Source of the DNA: Bacteroides faecichinchillae JCM 17102 | GTDB lineage: Bacteria; Bacteroidota; Bacteroidia; Bacteroidales; Bacteroidaceae | Length of the DNA: 64,000 bases | Direction of reading: 5' to 3' | NCBI RefSeq assembly: GCF_000614145.1 | Contig: NZ_BAKK01000008.1 | Location: 1 to 64,000 of the forward strand | In this document: positions 28,201 through 38,162 of the stretch, one piece after another | Layout of the letters: each line of letters begins with the position of its first letter | Position numbering within the stretch: the stretch's first letter is position 1 | The notes under the pieces: generated by a model | What the model was told of the DNA's origin: nothing | The model's input: the letters and a program-made list of their open reading frames with translations, nothing else | Databases searched by the model: none | Translations under genes and position numbers: made by a program

Positions 28201-28683
28201 TTATTCCTCCATAGCTGATGCGTCAAATGATAATGGAAGTAAGTCGCAAATACTTTTTACTTCGTAGATACATTCTTTACCATATAGCAACATACGGATG
28301 GGTTGCCCGTAACGTTTTTCTGTTTCCAGAATTACCTGTCGGCAAGCACCACATGGCGGAATCGGTGTTTGGATAAAGTCTTTCTCTGTTTTAGCGGCAA
28401 TGGCAAGTACTTTTACCGCTTGGTCAGGATATTGTGAATTAGCGTAAAACAGGGTAGTACGTTCTGCACATAACCCCGAAGGATATGCGGCATTCTCCTG
28501 ATTGGTTCCAGTTATTATTGTTCCGTTATTCAGCAATGCCGCTGCTCCCACTGAAAAATGGGAGTAGGGAACATAACTGCGGGCAGTTGCTTCCATAGCT
28601 GTTTTTATTAGCTTTTGGTCGTCTGTATTTAGTTCATCGAACTGATATACTCTGATAATAGCGGTTATTTGAAGCTCTTTCAT
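28201..28683 (-). CDS. cdd: Cytidine deaminase
   Basis: This 160-aa cytoplasmic enzyme converts cytidine or deoxycytidine to uridine or deoxyuridine for pyrimidine salvage. The zinc site is complete: Cys72-Ala73-Glu74 (LCAERTTLF) and PCGACRQV with Cys111 and Cys114. The substrate loop is YSHFSVGAAALLNNG. The length is slightly above the homotetrameric type (about 130-140 aa) because of an N-terminal extension. It is first in a transcript with the AraC regulator, whose start overlaps the region just 2 nt after this stop. Own promoter upstream. Confidence 0.93.
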   Translation of the reverse strand: MKELQITAIIRVYQFDELNTDDQKLIKTAMEATARSYVPYSHFSVGAAALLNNGTIITGTNQENAAYPSGLCAERTTLFYANSQYPDQAVKVLAIAAKTEKDFIQTPIPPCGACRQVILETEKRYGQPIRMLLYGKECIYEVKSICDLLPLSFDASAMEE

Positions 28684-28718
28684 ATCGACTGGAGAATTAG
28701 TTTCTACAATTAATGTTA

Positions 28719-28749
28719 CAAAGTTAGAAAAGAGATTGGTAATCCCAAT
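28719..28749 (-). promoter_or_regulatory. Promoter of cdd-araC
   Basis: The minus strand has TAACTTTG (plus 28719-28726), a perfect -7 box; ATTG (plus CAAT 28746-28749) lies 19 nt upstream as a near -33. Confidence 0.6.
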
Positions 28750-28794
28750 TATTTTTCAGATTTTTGTGCCTTATAATTCACTATTAGAATAAAA

Positions 28795-29700
28795 ATGGAG
28801 AATAAACTGTATAGACTTGTTTTTTTAACGGTTATTTTATTCTTTGCCATAGGAGTACAGGCACAACGACGAAATTCCCGTTATGTAGAATATATAAATA
28901 AATATAGCGATTTGGCTGTGGAGCAGATGAAACTCCATAAGATTCCTGCTAGTATCACATTGGCACAAGGGCTTTTGGAAAGTGGAGCCGGATATAGTGA
29001 GCTTGCCCGTAAAAGTAACAACCATTTTGGAATTAAGTGCGGTAGTAGTTGGCGAGGACGTTCGGTTCGTCACGATGATGATGCACGTAATGAATGTTTT
29101 CGTGCGTATAAGCATCCGCGTGATTCTTATGAAGACCATTCCGATTTCTTAAGACGCGGAGCCCGTTATGCTTTTCTTTTCAAACTTAATATAACAGATT
29201 ATAGAGGCTGGGCTCGAGGACTGAAGAAGGCGGGATATGCGACCGATCCTTCTTATGCTAACCGTTTGATAACCATCATCGAAGACTATGCCTTGTACAA
29301 ATACGATACTAAGGGAGTCTATTCGGTGCGTAAATTGAAAAAAGAGCCTTGGTTGTTGAACCCGCATCAGGTGTATATTGCAAATGGCATTGCTTATATT
29401 ATAGCACGTAATGGTGATACATTTAAGAGCTTGGATAAAGAGTTTGATATCAGTTGGCGTAAACTTGTGAAGTATAATGATCTGCAGCGTGATTATACAT
29501 TGATGGAAGGGGATATTATTTACTTAAAAAGTAAAAAGAAGAAAGCTTCCAAACCATATACTGTATATATAGTAAAAGACGGTGATTCTATGCATGGCAT
29601 TTCTCAGAAATTTGCTATTCGTCTGAAGAATCTGTATAAGATGAATCGTAAGGATGGTGAATATATTCCTGAGGTAGGAGATCGTCTACGCCTTCGTTAA
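28795..29700 (+). CDS. Glucosaminidase (GH73-type) with LysM repeats, exported
   Basis: This 301-aa protein cleaves peptidoglycan glycan strands. Signal peptide MENKLYRLVFLTVILFFAIG to VQAQ. The GH73/FlgJ-like domain (about residues 30-165) carries ASITLAQGLLESGAGYSELA, with the likely catalytic Glu in LLESG, and NNHFGIKC, RDSYEDHSDFLRRG, YATDPSYANRLI. Two LysM-like repeats follow: IARNGDTFKSLDKEFDISWR and IVKDGDSMHGISQKFAIRLK, which hold it to the wall. Divergent from cdd, 111 nt apart. Common architecture in Bacteroides. Confidence 0.9.
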   Translation: MENKLYRLVFLTVILFFAIGVQAQRRNSRYVEYINKYSDLAVEQMKLHKIPASITLAQGLLESGAGYSELARKSNNHFGIKCGSSWRGRSVRHDDDARNECFRAYKHPRDSYEDHSDFLRRGARYAFLFKLNITDYRGWARGLKKAGYATDPSYANRLITIIEDYALYKYDTKGVYSVRKLKKEPWLLNPHQVYIANGIAYIIARNGDTFKSLDKEFDISWRKLVKYNDLQRDYTLMEGDIIYLKSKKKKASKPYTVYIVKDGDSMHGISQKFAIRLKNLYKMNRKDGEYIPEVGDRLRLR

Positions 29701-29816
29701 TGTAACGTGTATTATTAGAGAAAGTGATGCCTTGAGTGAGACAAAAATATTCATGATTTATAAGTAAACTAAAAGTATACCTTATTTGTTATTAAGAGAA
29801 TAAACATGCTTAAGGT

Positions 29817-31205
29817 ATGAGTCTCAACATTGCAAAAACAGATAAGAAACGCGTTGTTATAGTAGGCGGTGGTTTCGGTGGCCTGAAATTAGCTAATAAG
29901 CTTAGAAAATCAGGCTTTCAGGTCGTATTGATTGATAAGAATAACTATCATCAATTTCCTCCATTAATCTATCAGGTAGCTTCGGCTGGTATGGAACCTA
30001 CTTCCATCTCTTTTCCTTTCCGCAAGATATTCCAACATCGGAAAGATTTTTATTTCCGTATGGCAGAGGTTCGTGCTATTTATCCTGAGCGAAATATGAT
30101 ACAAACTTCTATCGGGAAAGCGGAGTACGACTATCTGGTACTTGCCGCAGGTACTACTACTAATTTTTTTGATAATAAACATATCGAAGAAGAAGCTATG
30201 CCGATGAAAAATGTATCTGAAGCGATGGGCTTGCGAAATGCTTTGTTGGCTAATTTGGAGCGTGCTGTTACCTGCTCAAATAAGCAAGAACAACAAGAAT
30301 TATTGAATATCGTTGTGGTAGGAGGTGGAGCTACCGGAGTAGAAATAGCGGGTGTACTTTCTGAAATGAAAAGGTTTGTACTTCCGAATGACTATCCGGA
30401 TATGCCCAGTAGCTTGATGCACATCTATCTGATTGAGGCAGGACCACGTCTGTTAGCCGGAATGTCCGAAGATTCATCAGCTCATGCAGAACAATTTCTC
30501 CGTAAGATGGGAGTGAACATTTTTCTAAATAAACGAGTTGTTGATTATCGCGATCATAAAGTCATACTCGAAGATGGAAGTGAAATTGCTACACGTACAT
30601 TTATTTGGGTGAGCGGTGTTACCGGAGTTGCTATCGGTAATATGGATACCTCAATAATCGGTCGTGGTGGTAGAATTAAAGTAGATGCATTTAACCGGGT
30701 GGAAGGAATGAAAAATGTGTTTGCTATTGGTGATCAATGTGTACAATTTGCTGATAAAAACTATCCGAACGGGCATCCTCAATTGGCACAGGTAGCCATC
30801 CAACAGGGAGAACTGTTAGCTAAGAATCTGATTCGTCGGGAAAAAGGAAAGGAGATGAAACCTTTTCATTACCGGAATTTAGGAGCAATGGCAACTGTTG
30901 GACGTAATCGTGCTGTGGCGGAATTCAATAAAGTGAAGATGCAAGGTTGGTTTGCTTGGGTGATGTGGCTGGTAGTTCATTTGCGTTCTATCCTTGGAGT
31001 TCGTAATAAAGTGGTAGTATTACTCAATTGGGTATGGAACTACTTTACCTATGATCAATCCATGCGTATGATTGTGTATGCACGTAAAGCTAAAGAAATT
31101 CGCGACAGAGAAACTGTTGAAGCAACGACTCATTGGGGAAACGATTTGAATCCGACCTCAGAGGTATCTAAAGGACTACGAACACAGCTACCGGGCAAGG
31201 AATAA
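29817..31205 (+). CDS. ndh: Type II NADH dehydrogenase (NDH-2)
   Basis: This 462-aa peripheral membrane flavoprotein oxidises NADH and reduces the quinone pool without pumping protons. FAD site VVIVGGGFGGLKLANKLRKS, NADH site IVVVGGGATGVEIAGVLSEM, second FAD motif VFAIGDQCVQF, and the quinone-side AQVAIQQGELLAKNL. The C-terminal amphipathic part (GWFAWVMWLVVHLRSILGVRNK) anchors it to the membrane, as in other NDH-2s. Monocistronic, with 116 nt before and about 80 nt after. Confidence 0.92.
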   Translation: MSLNIAKTDKKRVVIVGGGFGGLKLANKLRKSGFQVVLIDKNNYHQFPPLIYQVASAGMEPTSISFPFRKIFQHRKDFYFRMAEVRAIYPERNMIQTSIGKAEYDYLVLAAGTTTNFFDNKHIEEEAMPMKNVSEAMGLRNALLANLERAVTCSNKQEQQELLNIVVVGGGATGVEIAGVLSEMKRFVLPNDYPDMPSSLMHIYLIEAGPRLLAGMSEDSSAHAEQFLRKMGVNIFLNKRVVDYRDHKVILEDGSEIATRTFIWVSGVTGVAIGNMDTSIIGRGGRIKVDAFNRVEGMKNVFAIGDQCVQFADKNYPNGHPQLAQVAIQQGELLAKNLIRREKGKEMKPFHYRNLGAMATVGRNRAVAEFNKVKMQGWFAWVMWLVVHLRSILGVRNKVVVLLNWVWNYFTYDQSMRMIVYARKAKEIRDRETVEATTHWGNDLNPTSEVSKGLRTQLPGKE

Positions 31206-31219
31206 AAAATAAATGTCTA

Positions 31220-31253
31220 TTTGCATCGTTTTCAATATAATAACGTATATTTG
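31220..31253 (+). promoter_or_regulatory. Promoter of the orphan sensor kinase
   Basis: TTTG (31220-31223), 22 nt, TATATTTG (31246-31253): a near-consensus Bacteroides promoter about 30 nt before the ATG. Confidence 0.65.
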
Positions 31254-31286
31254 CATGCACAATATTGAAAACATGCAGTTTTGCTT

Positions 31287-33899
31287 ATGAACCGACGATA
31301 TTATTGTTTGTTTGTAGTTTTGCTCTTTATTATTATTTTTAATCGAGTTATAGCTGCAGAAAACACATATAAGATATTATTTATTCAATCATATACATCC
31401 CAGACTCCATGGCATGCTGATCTTACAAGCGGTTTGGCCAAAGGATTTAAGGATAGTGGATTGAAAGTGGAAATTACGACAGAATATTTAGATGCTGATT
31501 TCTGGACTTTCAATTCGGAAAAGGTAATAATGCGTCGTTTCTGCCAACGTGCTCGTGAAAGGCGAACAGATTTGATAATAACTTCTAGCGATGAGGCTTT
31601 TTATACACTGTTTTCATGTGGTGATTCCTTACCGATGCAGCTCCCAGTTGTGTTTTTCGGAATTAAATATCCTGATGACCGATTAATATCGAATTATCCT
31701 AATGTGTGTGGATATACTTCTAATCCAGATTTTGCAGTTATGTTGCGTCAGGCGAAAAAGATATTTCCACAACGTAAGGACGTTGTTTGCGTGATAGATA
31801 ATAGTTTCCTTAGCAACAAGGGGCGTGAGGATTTTAAGGACGAATGGGAGATTTTCCATCAAGAGAATCCAGATTATAAGATGAAAATCTATAATACTCA
31901 GCAGGAAACTACTAATCATATCATTGCTGCCATTTGTTACCCTCGGAATAGTTATAACAGTGTCGTAATAGCTCCTAAATGGTCCCCTTTTCTATCTTTT
32001 GTGGGAAAGAACTCTAAGGCACCGGTCTTTTCTTGCCAGAATGTAGGACTCACAAATGGAGTATTTGTGGCTTATGATACGGATGCTTTTGCATCTGCGC
32101 ATCTGGCTGCTCAGAGAGCTTCTCAAGTGTTGCAAGGAACATCTCCTTCTGCATTGGGAATATCAAAACTTGATCAGGAATTTATCTATGATTATCGTCA
32201 GTTGGAATATTTTCATGTCAATCAAAGTAGAATTCCTGCTGGTGGAATTATAGTCAATCAACCTTATTGGGAGAAGTATAAATTCTTATTTATTCTATTT
32301 TATTCATCTATTCTGGTCTTATTGATTGGTTCGGTAGTATGGTTGGTACGTGTAAATCGCCGGGAGTCCAAACGAAGAATACATGCTCAGACACGCTTAT
32401 TAGTACAGAATAAGATGGTGGAACAGCGTAATGAGTTTGATAACATCTTCCATTCCATTCGTGATGGTGTTATTACTTATGATATCAATTTGAATATTCA
32501 TTTCACAAATCGATCTTTGTTAAAGATGCTTCATTTGCCATACGATACTCCTGCACGTCCTTACGAAGGAATGCCGGCTGGAAGTATTTTTAAGATATTT
32601 TACAATGGTGAGGAGATATTACGTGACATGTTGAATGAGGTAGCAACTACTGGAAATAGGGTTGTGATCCCTAAGGGAGCTTTTATGAAGGAAGTACATA
32701 GTGAAAACTACTTTCCTGTTTCCGGCGAAATAGTTCCGATTCATTCAAAGGGGCAAATAACAGGTATGGCTTTATCAGCGCGTAATGTTTCTGATGAAGA
32801 GATGCAGAAACGTTTCTTTGATATGGCGCTAGAGGAAAGTTTTATTTATCCTTGGCAGTTTGATGTGGCAATCAATTCTTTCATTTTTCCTCAAGGATTT
32901 CTTGTGCATTTTGGTTATGATGAATCTATTACTACTATCTCCCGTGATGAAATGGATCAGATGATTCATCCGGATGATTTGGTAGAAATGAGTCGTATCT
33001 TTGATAAAGCCTTGACTGGAGATGAGAGTTGTGCTCGATTGAATTTCCGTCAGCGTAATGCAACAGGAGAATATGAGTGGTGGGAGTACCGTTCATCCGT
33101 TATAACAGGATTAACCAGTGATTCATTATATAATATCCTTGGTGTATGTCAAAGTATTCAGCGATATAAAACTGCGGAACAGGAAATGAGAGAGGCGCGT
33201 GACAAGGCACTACAGGCAGATAAACTGAAGTCAGCTTTCCTTGCCAATATGAGTCATGAAATACGTACTCCGTTGAATGCTATTGTTGGATTCTCTGATT
33301 TACTGAGTGACACAAGTGCTTTCACTGTGGAGGAAGTCGCTCAGTTTATTGCTACTATTAATAAGAATTGTGGATTGTTGTTAGCGTTAATAAATGATAT
33401 TCTTGACTTATCTCGTATCGAATCGGGAACAATGGAATTCCAGTTTGCAAGTCATAATCTGTCTTTATTGCTCAAGACTGTTCATGATTCTCAGCGGCTT
33501 AATATGCCTCAGGGAGTAGAATTGGTATTGTGTGTACCTGAAGGAGATAAGAAATATTTGGTGACAGACAATGTTCGGTTACAACAAGTGATTAATAACC
33601 TGATTAACAATGCTGCTAAATTTACGACATCCGGATTCATTACTTTCGGCTATGAAGATGATAAAGATCCTAATTATACACTTCTTTTTGTAGAAGATAC
33701 GGGTGTCGGTATTACTCAGGAGGGAATTGAGCACATTTTCGAACGTTTCTATAAAGTCGATAACTTTACTCAGGGAGCCGGATTAGGGCTAAGTATTTGT
33801 CAGACTATTGTCGAACGTTTGCGAGGAACAATTTCAGTTTCTTCGGAAGTTGGTAAAGGAACACGTTTCACTGTACGCGTTCCCAATTCCTGCGAATAA
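31287..33899 (+). CDS. Membrane sensor histidine kinase with periplasmic ABC-binding-protein-like sensor and PAS domains
   Basis: 870 aa from ATG 31287 (the TTG at 31281 is less likely). A signal/TM leader precedes a periplasmic domain resembling ABC substrate-binding proteins (YKILFIQSYTSQTPWHADL, DLIITSSDEAFYTL, NVCGYTSNPDF), then a TM helix (FILFYSSILVLLIGSVVWLV). Two PAS-like regions follow, and the kinase core has FLANMSHEIRTPLNAIVGFS (His about residue 657), NNLINNAAKF, VEDTGVGIT and GAGLGLSICQTIVERL. No receiver domain and no adjacent response regulator, so it is an orphan kinase whose partner lies elsewhere. The ligand is unknown. Confidence 0.87.
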   Translation: MNRRYYCLFVVLLFIIIFNRVIAAENTYKILFIQSYTSQTPWHADLTSGLAKGFKDSGLKVEITTEYLDADFWTFNSEKVIMRRFCQRARERRTDLIITSSDEAFYTLFSCGDSLPMQLPVVFFGIKYPDDRLISNYPNVCGYTSNPDFAVMLRQAKKIFPQRKDVVCVIDNSFLSNKGREDFKDEWEIFHQENPDYKMKIYNTQQETTNHIIAAICYPRNSYNSVVIAPKWSPFLSFVGKNSKAPVFSCQNVGLTNGVFVAYDTDAFASAHLAAQRASQVLQGTSPSALGISKLDQEFIYDYRQLEYFHVNQSRIPAGGIIVNQPYWEKYKFLFILFYSSILVLLIGSVVWLVRVNRRESKRRIHAQTRLLVQNKMVEQRNEFDNIFHSIRDGVITYDINLNIHFTNRSLLKMLHLPYDTPARPYEGMPAGSIFKIFYNGEEILRDMLNEVATTGNRVVIPKGAFMKEVHSENYFPVSGEIVPIHSKGQITGMALSARNVSDEEMQKRFFDMALEESFIYPWQFDVAINSFIFPQGFLVHFGYDESITTISRDEMDQMIHPDDLVEMSRIFDKALTGDESCARLNFRQRNATGEYEWWEYRSSVITGLTSDSLYNILGVCQSIQRYKTAEQEMREARDKALQADKLKSAFLANMSHEIRTPLNAIVGFSDLLSDTSAFTVEEVAQFIATINKNCGLLLALINDILDLSRIESGTMEFQFASHNLSLLLKTVHDSQRLNMPQGVELVLCVPEGDKKYLVTDNVRLQQVINNLINNAAKFTTSGFITFGYEDDKDPNYTLLFVEDTGVGITQEGIEHIFERFYKVDNFTQGAGLGLSICQTIVERLRGTISVSSEVGKGTRFTVRVPNSCE

Positions 33900-33981
33900 G
33901 AACAGTTATTCCGATAAAAAGATCTTTTTTGGTTCTAAAATCCCCTCTAACTTTGCCCGTTCAATTCAATAGGACGTAGGT

Positions 33982-36534
33982 ATGAGATTAATAGTTAAGG
34001 GGGTATTAGCGATCTTTCTTATAATGTTTGTCAGCATTTCATTGAGTGCTCAATATATAGTACAAGGTATAGTGACAGATTCGCTGACAAAGGAACCTTT
34101 ACCTTATGTATCAGTACGCCTGAAAGGTACGACAGAAGGTACGACTACCGGAAGTGACGGGCGTTTCTACTTTAAGACTCATCGTACAGAAGCTGTGCTT
34201 ATTATATCTGCCATCGGTTATAACGAATACAATAGCCAGATTCATCCCTCTCGTGGAACCTCTTATAAAATTGCGTTATCAACAACGACCTATGCAATCA
34301 AAGAAATAACTGTAAAGCCCAAACGCGAACATTACCGTAAAAAAGATAATCCCGCTGTAGAGTTTGTCCGTCAAATGATAGAACATCGAGACGATCACTC
34401 TCCTGACGAAAAAGACTTCTGGCAACGTGAACGTTATGAAAAGACCACCTTTGCATTAAACAATTTCGATGAAGAAAAACAAAAGAAATGGCTATACCGT
34501 AAATTTGATTTCTTATCGAATTATGTAGATACTTCCGCTGTAACAGGTAAACCGATATTGACTGTCTCTGCAAGAGAGCTACTTGCTGTGGATTATTATC
34601 GCAAATCTCCCCGTACAGAAAAGCAACGGGTGAAAGGCCGTAAGCAAGCGGGTGTAGATGAGCTTCTTTCCCGTCAGGGAATGCAAGCAGCCATTAATGA
34701 GGTATTCAAAGACGTAAATATATATGATAATAATATCTCGCTCTTCACCAATAAGTTTGTTAGTCCATTATCACGTATCGGTACAGGATTTTATAAATAC
34801 TATCTAATGGACACGTTGCAAATAGCCGGAGAGTCTTGTGCGGACCTGACCTTTGTACCCTTCAATTCTGAATCTTTCGGTTTTACGGGGCATTTATATG
34901 TAACCCTTGATTCCACCTATTTTGTTAAACGTGCCGTATTCAATTTCCCGAAAAAGATTAATTTGAACTTCGTTGATTATATGTTGCTTGAACAAGAATT
35001 TAAACGGGCAGAAGACGGTACACGTCTGCTTGACCATGAGAGCATTACAGTTGAGTTTAAACTAGCAGAAGGACAGGATGGTATTTTTGCTCGTCGTGTG
35101 GCAGATTACAACAACTATACCTTTGAACCGACTGCCGAAGCAGATAAAGCATTTAATTGTCCAGAACGCATTATAGAAGAAACAGAAGCCTTATCACGTT
35201 CTGAAAACTATTGGGCAGAGAATCGTCCTCAGTCTGCCATCTCCAAACAAGAGGACTCAGTAGACCGGTTGATGGAGCAATTACGAGGCTACCCGGTCTA
35301 TTATTGGACGGAGAAAGTACTCTCCATTCTTTTTACGGGTTATATTCCCACTTCTAAAGAAGCACCACTTTTCTATATGGGGCCGATGAATGCAACTATC
35401 AGTGGTAATACACTCGAAGGACCCCGTATTCGCGCCGGGGGAATGACAACAGCTTGGCTTAATCCACATTTATTTGGTAAAGGATACATAGCCTATGGTT
35501 TCAAAGATGAACGACTGAAAGGACTTGCTGAAGTGGAATACTCTTTCAAAAAGAAAAAAGAATATGCTAACGAATTTCCGATTCATTCTTTAAAAGTGCG
35601 TTATGAATCGGACGTTAATCAATATGGTCAGAACTATTTGTATACAAGTAAAGATAATGTATTTCTGGCTTTGAAACGTGAAAAGGATGATCGCATTGGT
35701 TACTACCAACAAGCTGAAATGACCTATACCAATGAGTTTTATTCCGGCTTCTCATTCCAATTGACAGCCCGGAGAAGAACCGACGAATCATCTTATCTGA
35801 TCCCTTTTATAAAGAAAGAGAATGATGGTTATTTCCCAGTGAAGAGATTCTCGATGAGTGCTGCCGAGGTGAAACTGCGTTATGCCCCGAATGAGAAATT
35901 CTTTCAGACTCAGTGGAATCGCTTTCCCGTTTCTTTAGATGCTCCGGTGTTCACCCTGTCTCATACTATTGCTGGTAAAGGTGTATTAGGGAGTAATTAT
36001 ACCTACAACCATACGGAAGCTGGTATTCAGAAACGCTTTTGGTTTTCTGCCTTTGGTTATACGGATGTTATCCTGAAAGCAGGGAAAGTATGGGATAAAG
36101 TACCATTTCCCTTGCTTATTATGCCCAATGCAAACCTTTCGTATACCATTCAGCCAGAGTCTTATTCATTAATGAATGCGATGGAGTTTATGAATGATGA
36201 ATATTTCTCATGGGATGTTACTTATTTTCTCAACGGATGGTTATTCAACCGAATTCCGTTGCTGAAAAAACTGAAATGGAGAGAAGTACTTTCGTGCCGC
36301 GGAATATATGGTCATCTGAGTGATAAAAACAATCCGGAGATGAGTGACGGACTCTTTACTTTTCCAATAGCAGACACTCGTTCAATGGGGAAAACGCCTT
36401 ATGTAGAAGCCGGAATTGGCATAGAGAATATATTTAAAGTTCTACGTCTGGACTATGTCTGGCGGCTAACGTACAAGGATTCACCTAATATTGACAAGTC
36501 AGGTTTGAGAATTAGTCTCCACATGACCTTTTAA
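33982..36534 (+). CDS. DUF5686 outer-membrane protein with carboxypeptidase-regulatory-like domain
   Basis: This 850-aa protein has a signal peptide (through ISLSAQ), an N-terminal CarboxypepD_reg-like beta-sandwich (YIVQGIVTDSLTKEPLPYVSVR, GTTTGSDGRFYFKT; residues about 23-110), and a long DUF5686 region that ends in aromatic-rich beta strands (VLRLDYVWRL, GLRISLHMTF), consistent with an outer-membrane barrel. The final Phe fits an outer-membrane export signal. Function of the family is unknown. A -7 box TAACTTTG (33948-33955) precedes it; the -33 is poorly placed. Confidence 0.87.
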   Translation: MRLIVKGVLAIFLIMFVSISLSAQYIVQGIVTDSLTKEPLPYVSVRLKGTTEGTTTGSDGRFYFKTHRTEAVLIISAIGYNEYNSQIHPSRGTSYKIALSTTTYAIKEITVKPKREHYRKKDNPAVEFVRQMIEHRDDHSPDEKDFWQRERYEKTTFALNNFDEEKQKKWLYRKFDFLSNYVDTSAVTGKPILTVSARELLAVDYYRKSPRTEKQRVKGRKQAGVDELLSRQGMQAAINEVFKDVNIYDNNISLFTNKFVSPLSRIGTGFYKYYLMDTLQIAGESCADLTFVPFNSESFGFTGHLYVTLDSTYFVKRAVFNFPKKINLNFVDYMLLEQEFKRAEDGTRLLDHESITVEFKLAEGQDGIFARRVADYNNYTFEPTAEADKAFNCPERIIEETEALSRSENYWAENRPQSAISKQEDSVDRLMEQLRGYPVYYWTEKVLSILFTGYIPTSKEAPLFYMGPMNATISGNTLEGPRIRAGGMTTAWLNPHLFGKGYIAYGFKDERLKGLAEVEYSFKKKKEYANEFPIHSLKVRYESDVNQYGQNYLYTSKDNVFLALKREKDDRIGYYQQAEMTYTNEFYSGFSFQLTARRRTDESSYLIPFIKKENDGYFPVKRFSMSAAEVKLRYAPNEKFFQTQWNRFPVSLDAPVFTLSHTIAGKGVLGSNYTYNHTEAGIQKRFWFSAFGYTDVILKAGKVWDKVPFPLLIMPNANLSYTIQPESYSLMNAMEFMNDEYFSWDVTYFLNGWLFNRIPLLKKLKWREVLSCRGIYGHLSDKNNPEMSDGLFTFPIADTRSMGKTPYVEAGIGIENIFKVLRLDYVWRLTYKDSPNIDKSGLRISLHMTF

Positions 36535-36642
36535 AAGTTAAATCCTGCTAATTGCAATGTATATATGACAAATAAAAACCGTTTTAGTAATTAATTAATC
36601 TTATTTTTGCAACAATTTTAGTTTAATTTTAATAGAATAGAA

Positions 36643-37932
36643 ATGAAACAAGAAATTAAACCCGCTACTGGACGTCTTGGCGTATTGGTTGTCGGAGTCG
36701 GTGGTGCGGTTGCTACCACAATGATTACAGGTACACTGGCCTCTCGTAAGGGACTGGCAAAACCGATAGGATCTATTTCACAGCTTGCTACAATGCGTAT
36801 GGAAAACAACGAAGAGAAGCTCATCAAAGACGTTGTGCCTTTGACTGATTTGAAAGATATTGTTTTCGGTGGATGGGATATCTTCCCAGATAACGCATAT
36901 GAAGCTGCCATGTATGCAGAGGTCTTGAAGGAAAAAGATCTGAATGGAGTAAAAGAAGAGTTGGAAGCTATTAAGCCGATGCCAGCTGCTTTCGATCACA
37001 ACTGGGCAAAACGTCTGAACGGAACACACATTAAGAAAGCTGCTACCCGTTGGGAAATGGTAAAGCAACTCCGTCAAGATATTCGCGACTTTAAAGTTGC
37101 TAATAAGTGTGATCGTGTTGCTGTGCTTTGGGCTGCAAGTACTGAGATTTACATTCCTTTGTCAGACGAGCATAAGTCACTTGCTGCTTTAGAAAAAGCA
37201 ATGAAAGACAACAATACAACTGTGATCTCTCCAAGTATGTGCTATGCTTACGCTGCTATTGCAGAAGGTGCGCCGTTTATTATGGGGGCTCCTAACTTGT
37301 GCGTAGATACTCCGGCAATGTGGGAATTCTCTAAGAAGATGAATGTTCCTATCTCCGGTAAAGACTTTAAGAGCGGTCAGACATTAATGAAGACAGTATT
37401 AGCACCGATGTTCAAAACTCGTATGCTGGGTGTGAGCGGTTGGTTCTCTACTAATATTTTGGGTAATCGTGACGGCGAGGTACTCGATGATCCGGACAAC
37501 TTCAAGACAAAAGAAGTCAGCAAACTTTCTGTAATCGATACTATTTTCGAGCCGGAAAAATATCCGGATCTTTACGGTGATGTTTACCATAAAGTACGTA
37601 TCAATTACTATCCTCCTCGTAAAGATAATAAAGAAGCATGGGATAACATCGACATCTTCGGATGGATGGGCTATCCGATGGAAATCAAGGTAAACTTCCT
37701 TTGTCGTGACTCTATCCTTGCTGCTCCTATTGCTCTTGACCTGGTATTGTTCAGTGACTTGGCTTTGCGTGCAGGTATGTGTGGTATCCAGACATGGTTG
37801 TCATTCTTCTGCAAGAGTCCGATGCACGATTTCGAACATCAGCCGGAGCACGATTTGTTTACTCAATGGAGAATGGTAAAACAAACATTGCGTAACATGA
37901 TCGGTGAAAAAGAACCTGATTATTTAGCATAA
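36643..37932 (+). CDS. ino1: myo-Inositol-1(3)-phosphate synthase (MIPS)
   Basis: This 429-aa cytoplasmic NAD-dependent enzyme converts glucose 6-phosphate to inositol 3-phosphate. The dinucleotide site GVLVVGVGGAVATTMITGTL is at residues about 13-32; family segments include VLWAASTEIY, ITSPSMCYAY-like ISPSMCYAYAA, GKDFKSGQTLMKT and SWFSTNILGNRDG, and the KVRINYYPPRKDNKEAWDNID catalytic region (given in part). It heads a cluster with a CDP-alcohol transferase, a PgpA-like phosphatase and an Aur1-like synthase, which matches the B. thetaiotaomicron inositol-lipid locus reported to make phosphatidylinositol and inositol phosphorylceramide. A -7 box TATTTTTG (36602-36609) precedes it; a terminator follows, so the rest of the cluster may be transcribed separately. 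Confidence 0.93.
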   Translation: MKQEIKPATGRLGVLVVGVGGAVATTMITGTLASRKGLAKPIGSISQLATMRMENNEEKLIKDVVPLTDLKDIVFGGWDIFPDNAYEAAMYAEVLKEKDLNGVKEELEAIKPMPAAFDHNWAKRLNGTHIKKAATRWEMVKQLRQDIRDFKVANKCDRVAVLWAASTEIYIPLSDEHKSLAALEKAMKDNNTTVISPSMCYAYAAIAEGAPFIMGAPNLCVDTPAMWEFSKKMNVPISGKDFKSGQTLMKTVLAPMFKTRMLGVSGWFSTNILGNRDGEVLDDPDNFKTKEVSKLSVIDTIFEPEKYPDLYGDVYHKVRINYYPPRKDNKEAWDNIDIFGWMGYPMEIKVNFLCRDSILAAPIALDLVLFSDLALRAGMCGIQTWLSFFCKSPMHDFEHQPEHDLFTQWRMVKQTLRNMIGEKEPDYLA

Positions 37933-37950
37933 TAAGAGATCAATATAACC

Positions 37951-38010
37951 AAGTTGAGATTGAGATTTGCCCTGTTGTAAGGCAGGGCAGATACTCAACC
38001 TCAACTTTTG
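37951..38010 (+). terminator. Terminator between MIPS and the lipid genes
   Basis: Long hairpin: AAGTTGAGATTGAG (37951-37964) pairs with CTCAACCTCAACTT (37994-38007) with one mismatch, and the inner stem is GCCCTG/CAGGGC. TTGGTTTT follows. Confidence 0.8.
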
Positions 38011-38162
38011 GTTTTAATCATAACCCTCAGATTGCTGTCTTCAATCAAAGCATACATCAATTGATGAAACCCCGTATAAGTAACTGACAACTATTGATTT
38101 ATATTTTCTGCACTGTTGTTAGGTATTTTATGCTCGTTGATCGGTGATTAGTAATAAGTGAA

